NCBI RefSeq assembly: GCF_040096205.1
Contig: NZ_JBBMFD010000005.1
Coordinates: 74,305-138,304, forward strand
DNA: 64,000 nucleotides
Source: Solibaculum_A intestinale
GTDB lineage: Bacteria; Bacillota; Clostridia; Oscillospirales; Acutalibacteraceae
Direction of reading: 5' to 3'
How positions within the stretch are numbered: position 1 is the stretch's first letter; the number at the start of each line of letters is the position of its first letter. Under the pieces are notes generated by a model, which worked only from the letters and a program-made list of their open reading frames with translations, ran no database searches and was not told the DNA's origin. Positions 1 through 10,400 of this stretch are shown here, piece by piece. The translations under genes were made by a program, and so were the position numbers.

Positions 1-879
1 GGCGGCGCTTTGGAAAAATCGGCGCTGGCTTCCAAAATCCAGCAGCTACACATCTTCTTTTCCCTTTTGATTCCGGATATGGACCATGAGGAACGGCAAC
101 TTTTGGACGAGGCGCTGATTAAAACCTATAACAAAAAGGGCATCACCCACGACAACGCTTCGCTGGACGACCCGCGGAACCCAGGCCACTACCGGGAAAT
201 GCCCATATTAGGGGATTTGTATGAGGTGCTGTCCGCTTCCCCGGAAACCAGGCGGCTGGCGAATATCCTGAACCGACTTGTTCATGGCTCCGCCCGTTCT
301 TTCAACCAGCAGACCAACGTGGATTTATCCAACAAGTACACCGTGCTGGATATTTCGGAACTGAGCGGTGACCTGCTCACCGCCGGTATGTTTATCGCGG
401 TCGATTTTGTCTGGGACAAAGCAAAAGAAAACCGGACGGTGGAAAAGGCCATCTATATCGACGAGTGTTGGCAGCTCATCGGCGGCGGGGGAAACCGACT
501 GGCGGCAGAATATGTGCTGGAGATTTTCAAAATCATCCGGGGCTACGGCGGCAGTGCGATCTGCGCCACACAGGACCTCAACGATTTCTTCGCGCTGGAG
601 GACGGCAAGTATGGAAAGGGAATCATCAACAACTGCAAGACCAAGGTAATCCTCAATCTGGAGGACGAGGAGGCGCAGCGCGTCCAGAATATCCTCCACC
701 TTTCCGAAGCGGAGGTCATGGAGATTACCCATTTTGAGCGCGGCAACGGGCTTATCAGCTCGAACAACAACAACATCACAGTGGAGTTCAAGTGCAGCGA
801 CTTGGAAAAATCCCTGATTACTACCGACCGGCGGGAATTGCAGGAGCTGCTGCGGCAGAAGGAGGGAATACAGGCTTAA
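1..879 (+). CDS. VirB4-like conjugal transfer ATPase, C-terminal part (5' truncated by window)
   Basis: The frame is open from base 1, so this is the C-terminal ~290 residues of a longer protein that begins upstream. A Walker B-like strand with the acidic pair in YIDECWQLI lies near residues 146-154. It is followed by a helix, a GYGGSAICATQDLNDFF stretch, and the NNCKTKVIL region. This arrangement is typical of VirB4/TraE ATPases, which power type IV secretion channel assembly and substrate transfer at the inner face of the membrane. The Walker A motif must lie outside the window. The neighbours (VirD4, accessory transfer genes) agree. It is probably of the CD1110-like subfamily found in Clostridium conjugative transposons; that subfamily placement is inference. 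Confidence 0.88.
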   Translation, partial: GGALEKSALASKIQQLHIFFSLLIPDMDHEERQLLDEALIKTYNKKGITHDNASLDDPRNPGHYREMPILGDLYEVLSASPETRRLANILNRLVHGSARSFNQQTNVDLSNKYTVLDISELSGDLLTAGMFIAVDFVWDKAKENRTVEKAIYIDECWQLIGGGGNRLAAEYVLEIFKIIRGYGGSAICATQDLNDFFALEDGKYGKGIINNCKTKVILNLEDEEAQRVQNILHLSEAEVMEITHFERGNGLISSNNNNITVEFKCSDLEKSLITTDRRELQELLRQKEGIQA

Positions 880-953
880 CACGGACGGAATACGCATTAC
901 CCGGCTGTATGCGGATTTTTTACGGATTTAATACGTATTAAAGGAGATGGAAA

Positions 954-1496
954 ATGGTGAAAACCAGAGAACAGCTGTACGGCAAAGAGGCGGCCTGCCT
1001 GCTGCGGGATATATCCAGCTACCACTGTATCCGGCGCGGGCAACTGTACCGGCTCTATCCACATAAGGACAGGGGGGTGCTGGATAACCTGCTGGGCTAT
1101 CTTGTGAAACAGGGGCGGGTTTTCTATAGCCCGCGGATCGATATTTACTATGACAGCCCGGACTTTGAGACAGACTGGGAAATGCTATCGGCTTTATGGG
1201 TACTGGCGGATTTCGCAGACCGGGCGGAGTATCACTCCCCCGATGATTTCCCAGTCAAAATCATCTTTTTTGCGGGCGGCGAGGTTTATGAGGTTATCTG
1301 CGTCCCTCCGGATAAGGAAACGCTGGTGGAGCACGCGCTCGCCCGGTCCGGGGAAGAGGGCGGCAGGCGTATCCTCATTGTCGAGGGGGCGGAGCAGATC
1401 GCCCGGCTCCGCGTCCCGGGCACGGCCGCTTTCTGTACGGTATCCGACACGGGCGAAATTCAGTATTTTAAACAGAAACAGGAGGAACCTTATTGA
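954..1496 (+). CDS. DUF5697-like small transfer-region protein
   Basis: This 180-residue protein has no signal peptide or membrane segment. The N-terminal ~60 residues (REQLYGKEAACLLRDISSYHCIRRGQL onward, then DNLLGYLVKQGRV) read as a winged helix with a recognition helix and a wing. The rest is alpha/beta with no catalytic motif I recognise. The layout matches the DUF5697 family found between virB4 and virD4 in Clostridia ICEs, so a regulatory or accessory transfer role is likely but unproven. The start has an AAGGAG site at about 941-946. Its stop overlaps the next start (TTGA), so the two genes are translationally coupled. Confidence 0.6.
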   Translation: MVKTREQLYGKEAACLLRDISSYHCIRRGQLYRLYPHKDRGVLDNLLGYLVKQGRVFYSPRIDIYYDSPDFETDWEMLSALWVLADFADRAEYHSPDDFPVKIIFFAGGEVYEVICVPPDKETLVEHALARSGEEGGRRILIVEGAEQIARLRVPGTAAFCTVSDTGEIQYFKQKQEEPY

Positions 1497-2155
1497 ACCG
1501 AGCGCACATATCGCAATACATCAACGGGCTGCTGGAGGATATCTCCAAGCTGTCCAATACGCTTTGCGCGATGAACCGGACCGATATTGAACGGTATCCG
1601 GAAAATTATGGGCTGCTTTCCACGGACGCCGCCCTGCACAGCGAACTGATTGCCTGCAAAATGCGGCATTTGATTTATGAAAGCACGAATATGAAAAAAG
1701 CCGAATACCTCACTTCCGCCGGCGTTGTGCAGGGGATCCGAGTTTCGGAGGAGGATGGCGTATTAAACATATTCCTCCCCTGCCTGGTCCCGAAGCGGAA
1801 AGGAAGGAAAAGCTCCGAGTTCCTGAGCGACCCGCTGTATTTTACTATGAACCAGTATGCGGACAGCCACACGCTTCCGAAGTTCGGCCACTGCGTCGTC
1901 TGCTTTTCCCACATTTACAGCAAAGAACGCCCTTTATCGCGGGTACGGGATTACGACAACTTGGAATTAAAACAGATGCTGGACGTGATCGCCGCTTTCC
2001 TCATGGAGGACGACAGCGGGCTTTTGTGCGACGCCTACAACACGACGGAAATCGGGGACCGGGATTGCACCTGTATTTCCGTGATGGGAAAAGAACGCTT
2101 CCCGGAATGGATAAAAGAGCGTGAAAACCGCCTGAAATCCATATCCGATTTTTAG
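1493..2155 (+). CDS. DUF6100-like hypothetical protein
   Basis: This 220-residue cytoplasmic protein starts with TTG at 1493, inside the stop of the previous gene, with a GGAGG site at 1481-1485 that supports the choice. The N-terminus is helical (LLEDISKLSNTLCAMNRTDIERYPENYG). The middle is a beta-rich part with the LVPKRKGRKSS basic loop, and the C-terminus is alpha/beta. I see no known active site. It resembles the DUF6100 family that recurs in this ICE neighbourhood. It ends before a terminator-like hairpin, so it probably closes a short operon. Confidence 0.55.
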   Translation: MNRAHISQYINGLLEDISKLSNTLCAMNRTDIERYPENYGLLSTDAALHSELIACKMRHLIYESTNMKKAEYLTSAGVVQGIRVSEEDGVLNIFLPCLVPKRKGRKSSEFLSDPLYFTMNQYADSHTLPKFGHCVVCFSHIYSKERPLSRVRDYDNLELKQMLDVIAAFLMEDDSGLLCDAYNTTEIGDRDCTCISVMGKERFPEWIKERENRLKSISDF

Positions 2156-2245
2156 GCTTTTTCGGGCCCCCGGAACAGGATACCGGAAAAACGCCGGGAA
2201 AGCGCGTCCTTCCGGGCTGTTCAGGGCAATACGAAAAGGCGGGTT

Positions 2246-2278
2246 TTACCCAGGTTAATCGCGGCTGGGTAATTTTTT
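2246..2278 (+). terminator. Intrinsic terminator
   Basis: An 8-bp stem (TTACCCAG 2246-2253 with CTGGGTAA 2265-2272) is followed by six Ts at 2273-2278. It lies between the DUF6100-like gene and the next start at 2297. Confidence 0.65.
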
Positions 2279-2296
2279 AGAAGGGAGGCGAACGCC

Positions 2297-3418
2297 ATGC
2301 AGTCCCGACAAACCCTCCCCGGCAGACAGACGGCCGCTTACCGGATTTTAGAGTTTGTCGCCCTGTCCGGCGAGTTTCCCACAGACCGGCTCTCCCGTCT
2401 GCCCGGTGGAGAGGCATATAAGGCCCATGTCATACAATCTCTTAAACAAAAACATTTACTCCGCACCTTTTACAAGGACGGCCTGCGCGGATACCGCCTG
2501 ACAGCAAAGGCAAAGGGGCTTCTCACAGCGGACCGGCCGGAGCGGTTCCTTCCGTATCTGGCCGGTGCCGCGGAAACCAACCATATCAAAAGTGAACCGG
2601 CCCGGCGGCAGCGGCTACACCGGATAGCCGAAACCGCCGCCACCATGCAGAATGCGGGCGCCGCTATTTTCCCTGATGAAAAACCGGAGGTGTTTTCCCC
2701 GGCTTGGGATGGACGCCCGCAGATTTTCATCACGGCCCCTGCTTTTTACAATTCCCGCGAGATCAAGGAACTGGGAATAGAGGCCGTAAAAATCAAGGGT
2801 GCGCGCTCGGCCGGTGTCCTGCTGACAGAAAGCGCCGTCTTTGTGATATATAACCTGGGCGGCTCCCTGATGAAATGGCAGTACCGGGCAGAAATGCGGA
2901 CCAAGGCGCTGATGCAGACAATCCTTTGCCGGGAACGGCTGCCGGAGCAGTACGCGCCGGAGGATGTGAAGGGACTGCTTTTGGGGGACAATATGGAGCT
3001 GGCCGCTACTATCCTTTCGGGGGAGGGCGGCAGGCAGTACCTGCTGCTGGACGGAAGCTACGAACATTTTTACTATTTGACAAACGACCGCAGGGGCGAA
3101 AAGCTGCTGCGGATGATGTGCAACGCAGAACTGTCCGAAGAGCTGGAAGCCCTTCTGTTAACGGATTTGTGGGAGAAGGACGAGGGGCTTCCCATAGAAA
3201 ACGACGCCATCGACGGCAGCGGTAGTCCTGTCCTTTTCGCCTACACCTGCGACCTGCCCCGCATCCGGCGGTTTGACACGGCGCTCCGGCTCCAGAATAA
3301 AGCCGGCACGCTGATCTGCTTTGATTTTCAGGCGGAAGCCCTCCGCCGCTGCTGCGGGGAGCAGGTACGGTTTCAAACCATCAACTTTGAAAAATGGGAA
3401 AGGAGATTTTGCATATAA
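2297..3418 (+). CDS. Winged-helix, replication-relaxation-like hypothetical protein
   Basis: This 373-residue protein has a strong AAGGGAGG site just ahead of its ATG. Residues ~14-75 (AAYRILEFVALSGEFPTDRLSRLPGG, then VIQSLKQKHLLRTFYKDGLRGYRLTAKAK) form a clear winged helix-turn-helix with wing. The remaining ~300 residues are alpha/beta, with repeated strands such as SAGVLLTESAVFVIYNLGG. This layout recalls the replication-relaxation/MobC-like wHTH proteins of Gram-positive elements, so a role at the transfer origin or in control of transfer genes is possible. That is inference from architecture and position only. Its 3' end overlaps the virD4 gene by 25 bp. Confidence 0.5.
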   Translation: MQSRQTLPGRQTAAYRILEFVALSGEFPTDRLSRLPGGEAYKAHVIQSLKQKHLLRTFYKDGLRGYRLTAKAKGLLTADRPERFLPYLAGAAETNHIKSEPARRQRLHRIAETAATMQNAGAAIFPDEKPEVFSPAWDGRPQIFITAPAFYNSREIKELGIEAVKIKGARSAGVLLTESAVFVIYNLGGSLMKWQYRAEMRTKALMQTILCRERLPEQYAPEDVKGLLLGDNMELAATILSGEGGRQYLLLDGSYEHFYYLTNDRRGEKLLRMMCNAELSEELEALLLTDLWEKDEGLPIENDAIDGSGSPVLFAYTCDLPRIRRFDTALRLQNKAGTLICFDFQAEALRRCCGEQVRFQTINFEKWERRFCI

Positions 3419-5301
3419 GACGCAAAAGGCTGTTTTCGATTCTGCTGGGATTCCCGCCCCTTCTGTTTGCCCTGCTTTACGGAGGCGGGTACATCGCGCA
3501 GTTTATCCGCAACTATACCATATGGAAAGACGCGGGCGGCACACCCGGCTATGGAACATCGCCGGAAATGCCGACATTTTCGTTGTCCGCCTGCCTTGCG
3601 GCTATGTTCAGTTTCCCGTATGGGATCATCGGCGTGCTCATCTGCGCCGGTGTACTGGCCCTGCTCATTGTCATGGTGATGCGGATGGGCTATGGGGACA
3701 CCGGGGAGTACGATAAGGAGCGGAATTTCATCTATTCCAAAAAGGGCACCTACGGCACATCGGGTTTTATGTCCGAAAAGGAAGCAGAAGAGGTGCTGGA
3801 CTTAACCTCCAGCCTGAAAAAGCATACCGGCGCCATTCTCGGCACGCTGAACGGTAAATACGTCTGTGTGCCGGAAGAAAGCCGGCTCAACCGGAATATC
3901 GCCGTATACGGTGCCAGCGGTTCGATGAAGACCAGGGCCTACTGCATCAACCGCATCCTTCAGGCGGCGGCACAGGGGGAATCCCTGATTATCTGTGATC
4001 CCAAATCCGAACTGTACGAAACAACAAGCCAGTATCTGCGGGAACAGGGCTATACCGTCCGGGTGTTCAACCTGGTATCCCCGGAGAACTCGGACGCCTG
4101 GGCCTGCCTTTCGGAAATTGAAGGTGACGAACTGATGGCCCAGCTTTTCTGCGACGTTATTATCAAGAATACCGGGGATGAACGGGGCGACCACTTCTGG
4201 GACAGCGCGGAAACGAATCTCCTCAAGGCTTTGGTTTTGTATGTGGAACGGGGCTACCCGGAGGGGCGGAAAACCATGGAAGAGGTCTACAAGCTGCTCA
4301 CCCATACGGCGGAGCAGGAATTGAAAAACCTGTTCGACCTGCTCCCTTCCTCCCATCCGGCCAAAGCGCCGTTCGCAATTTTCCGGCAGGCATCCGATAC
4401 GGTGCGCAGCGGCGTTATTATCGGGCTTGGCAGCAGGCTGCAGGTGTTCCAAAACAAGAAAATCTGCAATATGACAGGGTTTGATGAAATAGACCTGGAA
4501 CTGCCGGGGCAAAAGCCGTGCGCCTATTATGTGGTCAATTCCGACCAAGACAGCACCTTTGATTTCCTTTCCTCTTTGTTCCTGTCCTTTTGCTTTATCA
4601 AGCTCGTCCGCTACGCTGACAAAAACTGCCCCGGCGGAAAGCTACCGGTCCCCGTCCATGTGCTGGGTGAGGAACTGACGGCCTGCGGTGTCATTCCGGA
4701 TTTGTCCCGCAAGATCAGCGTGATCCGTTCCCGCAATATTTCCATGAGCTGCGTGTTTCAGAATTTAGCGGGGCTTCAGAACCGCTATCCGCAAAACCAG
4801 TGGCAGGAGATATTGGGAAACAGCGATATCCAATATTTTTTGGGCTGTTCCGATCCGTTGACAGCAGAGTACATCAGCGAGCGGTCCGGCGAGGTATCCG
4901 TCCATGTGCAGAGCAAGGCAAAGCAGCTTGGCACATGGCGGGTGAGCAACTACACGCCGGAATACCGGGAAACTAGCGGCGTCGGGCGGCGCAGGCTGCT
5001 GACGATGGACGAGGTGCTGCGGCTCCCGGTATCCCAGGCGTTGGTGATTATCCGGGGGCGGAAAATTTTAAAGGTGGATAAGCTGGACTATACCCTTCAT
5101 CCGGAGGCTTCCAAGCTTCACCCCTGCAAGGCTTCCGCCCATGTTCCGGAATGGGGCAAATCTCAGCGAAAGGAGGTGGATGCTCCGCAGCCCAAACAGA
5201 AAAAACGCGCCGTACGGAAACCAAAGCCGCCGGATGCGCAGAAATCTCAGCCGGGCGTTGTCCCGGCGACCAAGGACGATATCATGTCGTCCGAGCACTA
5301 A
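3394..5301 (+). CDS. VirD4/TraG-type coupling protein (T4SS ATPase)
   Basis: The type IV coupling protein that brings the relaxosome to the transfer channel. About 635 residues. Two N-terminal membrane helices (~13-38 and ~77-100) are followed by a RecA-like domain. Its P-loop VYGASGSMKTRAY (around residue 171) carries Met where Walker A usually has the last Gly; I recall this as typical of the CD1115-like clostridial subfamily. A Walker B-like segment is VHVLGEELTACG. Later come SRNISMSCVFQNLAGLQNRYP and SDIQYFLGCSD, typical of TraG/VirD4. The C-terminal ~50 residues are basic and Pro-rich. The start is uncertain: ATG 3394 lacks a ribosome site, and an AAGGAG lies at 3400-3405, so TTG 3409 is possible. 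Confidence 0.9.
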   Translation: MGKEILHIRRKRLFSILLGFPPLLFALLYGGGYIAQFIRNYTIWKDAGGTPGYGTSPEMPTFSLSACLAAMFSFPYGIIGVLICAGVLALLIVMVMRMGYGDTGEYDKERNFIYSKKGTYGTSGFMSEKEAEEVLDLTSSLKKHTGAILGTLNGKYVCVPEESRLNRNIAVYGASGSMKTRAYCINRILQAAAQGESLIICDPKSELYETTSQYLREQGYTVRVFNLVSPENSDAWACLSEIEGDELMAQLFCDVIIKNTGDERGDHFWDSAETNLLKALVLYVERGYPEGRKTMEEVYKLLTHTAEQELKNLFDLLPSSHPAKAPFAIFRQASDTVRSGVIIGLGSRLQVFQNKKICNMTGFDEIDLELPGQKPCAYYVVNSDQDSTFDFLSSLFLSFCFIKLVRYADKNCPGGKLPVPVHVLGEELTACGVIPDLSRKISVIRSRNISMSCVFQNLAGLQNRYPQNQWQEILGNSDIQYFLGCSDPLTAEYISERSGEVSVHVQSKAKQLGTWRVSNYTPEYRETSGVGRRRLLTMDEVLRLPVSQALVIIRGRKILKVDKLDYTLHPEASKLHPCKASAHVPEWGKSQRKEVDAPQPKQKKRAVRKPKPPDAQKSQPGVVPATKDDIMSSEH

Positions 5302-5319
5302 ATTTATAGGAGGTAGCCT

Positions 5320-6549
5320 ATGCCGAAAGAAACAGAAAATTTAGAAGCAACCGGGGAATTCACGGAACAGCCTGAACTCCCGGCCGCTGAAACGGAGGAA
5401 GCAGATGGACAGACAGACGCCGCGTGGGAGCCGGTTTCAGAAAACGCCGAGGATCCTCCCGCCGAAGCCATGGAAGCGCCCAAGCCGAAACGCACCCGCC
5501 GCAAAAAAGCGGCTGTTGAGGAAACCGATCATGTACCCGCCCCTGAAGCACCGGAGGCCGCACCCACAGAGGAAACCCTGCCGGCCAGTGAAGAGCCGGC
5601 CGCTGGGTCCCCTGTTTCAAAACCAGATCCCGCGCCGCCGCGTTCCTCGCCAATCCTGACACTGGAGGCGGGAACCGATGTGGAAACCGAAGAAAGCCTT
5701 GCGGATATTGTCTGGCATGAAATCCACAATGCCTACCGCACCCGGCGGATGCTGACCGGGAGGCTGGGAGGCCTGGAGCAGACGGACAGCGGGAAGACCG
5801 TCGCTGTGGCGGATTACAAGGGTTTCCGCATTGTAATCCCATTGAAAGAGATGGTGATGGGGTATCAGAACAATCTCACCGGGGACGAATATACGGCGAT
5901 GATCGTGCGGCAGCACAAGCTGTTAAGCCGGATGCTGGGCGCGGAAATCGACTTCGTTGTAAAGGGGATTGATTCCAAAACCCGCAGCGTTGTCGCCAGC
6001 CGCAAGGAGGCCATGCTGAAAAAGCGCAAAATCTTCTACATGGACACTGACGACGCCGGGGAATACCGTATTTATGACGGCCGGATTGTCCAGGCAAGGA
6101 TAATCGCCGTCAGCGAAAAGGCGGTCCGCATCGAAGCGTTTGGCGTGGAAACCACTGTGATGGCGCGCGATTTGTCCTGGGACTGGATCGGCGACGCCCG
6201 CGAACGCTTTTCGGTAGGCGGACAGGTACTGGCGCGTATCCTCAGCGTAAAGCGGGAGGATATCGAGCATATTTCCATCAAAGCGGACGTCCGAAGCGTA
6301 TCCGGCGCAAGGCAGGACAATCTCCGCCTGTGCCGGGTCCAGGGCAAGTATGCCGGGAACGTTACCGACGTCCACAAGGGCGTGGTGTATATCCGGCTTG
6401 CCAACGGAGTCAACGCCATTGCTCATTCCTGCTACGACCGCCGCCGTCCCGGGAAAAAGGACGACGTCAGCTTTGTCGTTACCGGCATTGATGAGGAGCG
6501 CGGCGTGGCTATGGGGATCATTACCCGTATTATCCGCCAAAATCTTTAA
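5320..6549 (+). CDS. S1-like RNA-binding domain protein with acidic Pro-rich N-terminus
   Basis: This 409-residue protein has an AGGAGGT site upstream. Residues 1-120 are low complexity (Glu, Pro, Ala) with one basic patch KPKRTRRKK (~54-62). The remainder reads as several OB-fold/S1-like units: VADYKGFRIVIPLKEM...GAEIDFVVKGIDSKTRSVVASRKEA, then GRIVQARIIAVSEKAVRIEAFGVETTVMARDLSW, then GKYAGNVTDVHKGVVYIRLANGVNAIAH. S1-repeat proteins in this place are recurrent in clostridial ICEs; they presumably bind RNA or ssDNA. The specific role is unknown. It directly follows virD4 (18-bp gap), so it is probably co-transcribed with it. Confidence 0.7.
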   Translation: MPKETENLEATGEFTEQPELPAAETEEADGQTDAAWEPVSENAEDPPAEAMEAPKPKRTRRKKAAVEETDHVPAPEAPEAAPTEETLPASEEPAAGSPVSKPDPAPPRSSPILTLEAGTDVETEESLADIVWHEIHNAYRTRRMLTGRLGGLEQTDSGKTVAVADYKGFRIVIPLKEMVMGYQNNLTGDEYTAMIVRQHKLLSRMLGAEIDFVVKGIDSKTRSVVASRKEAMLKKRKIFYMDTDDAGEYRIYDGRIVQARIIAVSEKAVRIEAFGVETTVMARDLSWDWIGDARERFSVGGQVLARILSVKREDIEHISIKADVRSVSGARQDNLRLCRVQGKYAGNVTDVHKGVVYIRLANGVNAIAHSCYDRRRPGKKDDVSFVVTGIDEERGVAMGIITRIIRQNL

Positions 6550-6624
6550 TTGTTGAAAAACGGCGGCGTTTGGTCGTATTATATAAGCAAAGACGAAAAA
6601 TTCCATAGTTGGGAGGGATGCTCC

Positions 6625-7389
6625 ATGCGTAAAATCCTCTTCGTCTTGCTTGCCGCTTTGCTGGCGGCCATGACAGGCTGCCGGTCAGAGGCGCCGCCGG
6701 ACGCCGCCGTTTCTTCTTCACTGCTGGATTCAGCGGGAACAGCCTCCGGCACGTCTTCCGTGGCGCCCAGCCGGAGCGAGAGTGCTTTGCCGGAGGGGCC
6801 GTCCGCTTCAAGCAGCGGCAGTTCCCCCATCCAGTCTCCCGGATCTGCGGAGGGCCGGGCCCCTTCCAGCCGGCCGGGTACGGCTTCCAGGGAAGCCGCC
6901 GCGTCTTCGGAGCAAAAGCCGCCGGCCACACCGGAACAAACCAATCCGCCGGAAAGCGCCGGCAGCGCTTCGTCCGCGCCTGCTCCATCAAGCACACAGC
7001 CGGCGCCGTCCCCAGAAGAGGAAACTCCAGCGCCGGAACCGGAAGCATCTGAGCAGCCCGCGCCGGCAAAAAGCATTTACGATTTCCCCTTCGATATCGA
7101 ACAAATCAAGGCGGAAATGGTACAAATCGGGGAAACTGAAATGGGCTGGGCCCATCGGGTGCAGTATCAGGATGGAACATTGATAACCCCGGACAACTCT
7201 TCGTGGGGTACAGTTGTCGTTGGAAATCAAAATATACAGGGGGAACGGCTGAAAACACAGCTTTATGATTTAGTGACGCTTTACACAGATGAATATATGG
7301 AAAGCTGCGGAGGAAATCCGATTACCTCTTTTACCATCTATATTGAACCAATGGAAAACGGAGCGTATGTATTCTATTTACTTTACTGA
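6625..7389 (+). CDS. Secreted lipoprotein with Ser/Pro/Ala-rich linker
   Basis: I chose ATG 6625 (GGGAGG at 6611-6616) because it gives a lipoprotein signal: MRKILFVLLAALLAAMTGC, with the lipobox Cys at residue 19. Residues 20-150 are a low-complexity Ser/Pro/Ala/Glu linker, probably spanning the cell wall. The last ~100 residues form a small folded domain beginning YDFPFDIEQIKAEM and ending at FYLLY. The protein should be anchored to the outer face of the membrane. Its position before the adhesin gene and after transfer genes suggests a cell-surface role in mating contact or entry exclusion; this is a guess from context. A terminator follows at once. Confidence 0.75.
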   Translation: MRKILFVLLAALLAAMTGCRSEAPPDAAVSSSLLDSAGTASGTSSVAPSRSESALPEGPSASSSGSSPIQSPGSAEGRAPSSRPGTASREAAASSEQKPPATPEQTNPPESAGSASSAPAPSSTQPAPSPEEETPAPEPEASEQPAPAKSIYDFPFDIEQIKAEMVQIGETEMGWAHRVQYQDGTLITPDNSSWGTVVVGNQNIQGERLKTQLYDLVTLYTDEYMESCGGNPITSFTIYIEPMENGAYVFYLLY

Positions 7390-7407
7390 AAATTAAATAT
7401 CTGCAAC

Positions 7408-7440
7408 AAAGGACATTCCGATTAAGGGATGTCCTTTTTG
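7408..7440 (+). terminator. Intrinsic terminator after lipoprotein gene
   Basis: AAAGGACAT (7408-7416) pairs perfectly with ATGTCCTTT (7429-7437), with a T run. The adhesin ribosome site begins a few bases later. Confidence 0.8.
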
Positions 7441-7464
7441 TTTAGAAAGGAAGGTTTTTTGCCT

Positions 7465-10400
7465 ATGAAGAAAAGCATCTCAGCCAAAGGGAAAAAACTA
7501 ATGGCGGTGCTGCTGACTGTTGTTATGCTGATAGCGGCAGTCCCTTTAAACGCTTTCGCATTTGACTATGCCAGTGGTGAAAAAGTATTAGCCCGTGTAG
7601 GTCGGCAGTTTGTGGGCTATGACGGTTCCAAGGTCTACAGCAACCCGGACGATTACGCCCTGCGCTACCGTTCCGACGGCAGCACCTATTTCCAGGCGTA
7701 TGGCGGTTCGGCCGCCCGCGGGCATCTGTATCTCTACACACAGTTCAATACAGACGAACAGTGGGTTTACTGTATTGAGTATGGCGTGGACTTTGGAAGC
7801 GGACAGAACTATATTTCTGAGAATGGAAATAATTCAGATTATTTTATGAATCTTCCTATTGTTGCCCGAGATGGTATTCGTCTGGCGCTGGCAAACGGCT
7901 GGCAGCCGGGGAAAGCCCTTCCCATTTCCGGAATCAATGACGACGACTTTTTCTACGCCACCCAGGCAATTATCTGGGAGTACCAGCAGGGGCTGCGGAA
8001 AAGCCCCACGAAACTGGTGGACAACGGCCCGATCAAAGCCGACCAGTTCTACAAGGCCATCAAGGGGACAAGCTACGAAAGGGCCTATCAGTGGATTTTA
8101 CAGCAGATGTCCAAACATGCGACTGTCCCCAGTTTCTCCAGCACAGACAGAGAAGATGCGCCGACGTATGAACTGAAATACGACAGTTCCACGAAAAAGT
8201 ACAGCCTCACTCTGACAGACAGCAACAATATCGGCGTCGATCTGGAAAAAGTCGGCGGCGGGGATGTGAGCGTTACCCGGAAGGGGAACCAATACACCTT
8301 TACCTCAACCGAAATCATTCAAAATCCAGTTCTCTTTGAGTATAAGAAAAATATTGCGCTTCCCAATAACCCACTTCTTTTATGGGGAACGCCGGGCTAT
8401 CAAACAATGGTAACCGGCCTGGATGACCCGGTCCGGTTCTATGTAAACATCAAAACCGAAGCGTTCGGCAGCGTCAAGCTGGTAAAAACCAGCGAGGACG
8501 GAAAGGTGGAAGATATCCCGTTCCACATTTCCGGGGAAGGCGTCGATCAGGATATCCGCACCCAGGCGGACGGGACCTTCCTGCTGGAAAACCTGCGGCC
8601 GGGCGTTTATGAAGTAACCGAGCTGACGGAGGATAAATATGAGCCGCAGGCAACCAAACGGGTGACGGTTCTTCCGGGCCAAACGAGCACTGTGACCTTC
8701 AGCAATACCCTCAAGCGCGGGGATTTGACCGTTACCAAAACCGCTGAGGACGGCTTTGTGGAGGATAAGACATTCCATTTGTATGGTACCAGCCTGTCCG
8801 GTTTGGCGGTGGATGAATATGCAGTAACCGATGAGCGCGGCGTCGCCACCTTCGAGGATGTTTTGATCTCCGGCGATACGCCTTACACGCTGGAAGAAGT
8901 CGGAGTTGAGGAAAAATATATGGTGCCGGAAGCACAGCAGGCCGCGATTGAATGGAATAAGGTAACGCACAAGTCGTTCGACAATGTACTGAAAAAATGG
9001 CGTGCCACTCTGACGAAATCCGATATGGAAACGGGTACGGCCCAGGGCGACGCCGGCCTGGAAAACGCCGAATACGGCGTATACAAAGGCGGGCAGCTGG
9101 TGGGCAGTTATTTTACCGGGCCGAACGGTGAATTTACAACGGATTGGTATGTCTGCGGCGATGATTGGACCATCAAGGAGATAGAACCCAGCGAGGGCTA
9201 CCTGCTGAACCCGGAGGTTTACCATGTCGGTGCGGAACCGGAGCTGTACGAACTGGAATACAACGAAATCGCGGTGGACGCGGGTGAACAGGTGATCAAG
9301 GGCCGCGTGGCGGTCCTGAAGCACAGCGACGACGGTTCCACAGGGGTTGAGACGCCGGAGCAGGGCGCGGAGTTCCAGTTGTTCCTGCGTGATGCCGGCT
9401 CCTATGAAAACGCGGAAGAAACCGAACGGGATATCCTGATTTGCGATGAATACGGATATGCGGAAAGCAAAGACTTCCCATACGGCTGGTACCGGCTTCA
9501 TCAGACAAAAGCCGGCGTACCAGGGACCGAGTTTATCAAGGATATTGACATTTTCATCTCCGAAGACAGGCAGGTCTACCGGTATCTGCTGAACAACGCG
9601 CAGTTTGAAAGCCGCGTTAAGGTTGTCAAAAAGGACGCTGAAACCGGAAATACGGTGCCGCTGGCCGGACATGGCTATGAACTGTACGATCCGGAAGGCA
9701 ATCAAATCACCATGACGATTACCTACCCGGAAATCCAGGAAATCAGCACCTTCTACACTGGGGAGGACGGCACGCTGATTACCCCTCTCAGCCTGCCCTA
9801 CGGCAAAGGCTATTCGCTGGTTGAAGTGGAAACGGTGGAGCCCTATGTGCTGGACTCTACCCCGGTATATTTCAACATTGTGCAGGAAGACGCCAGTGAA
9901 GAGGACGGCGTGACCGTCGTTGTGGTAGAAAAAGAGAATATGCCGCAGAAGGGTACCATTTCTCTTTACAAGGATGGCGAAGTGTTTTCGAGCGTTTCCA
10001 CCGCCGGCGGCGAAGACAGCCCGCTGCTCTATCAGCCGGTTTATGACAAGTCCGGACTGGAGGGCGGCGTGTATGATGTGGTCGCTACCGAAGATGTGAT
10101 TTCCGGCGGCGTGCTCCGTCACCACAAAGGCGATACGGTAACTACTCTTACCACTGGACCGGACGGCTGGGCAACCAGCGAGCCGCTTTACCTATCCACC
10201 TATCAGATTTTTGAACGAAAAGCGCCCTACGGCATGACGCTCAATCCGAACCCGATTACGGTCACACTGAGCTATGCCGGCCAGCATGTGGAAATCACCA
10301 CTGCTGAGGCGCATATTACGAACGAGCGGCAGCGGGTAGAAATTGACCTGCAAAAGATTCTGGAACAGGACGAAATCTTCGGGCTTGGCATGAATGGCGA

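Noticed and set aside
8380..10125. 581-codon minus-strand open frame inside the adhesin gene
   Set aside because: Shadow of a GC-rich repetitive gene; no start signals, and the plus-strand protein is clearly real.
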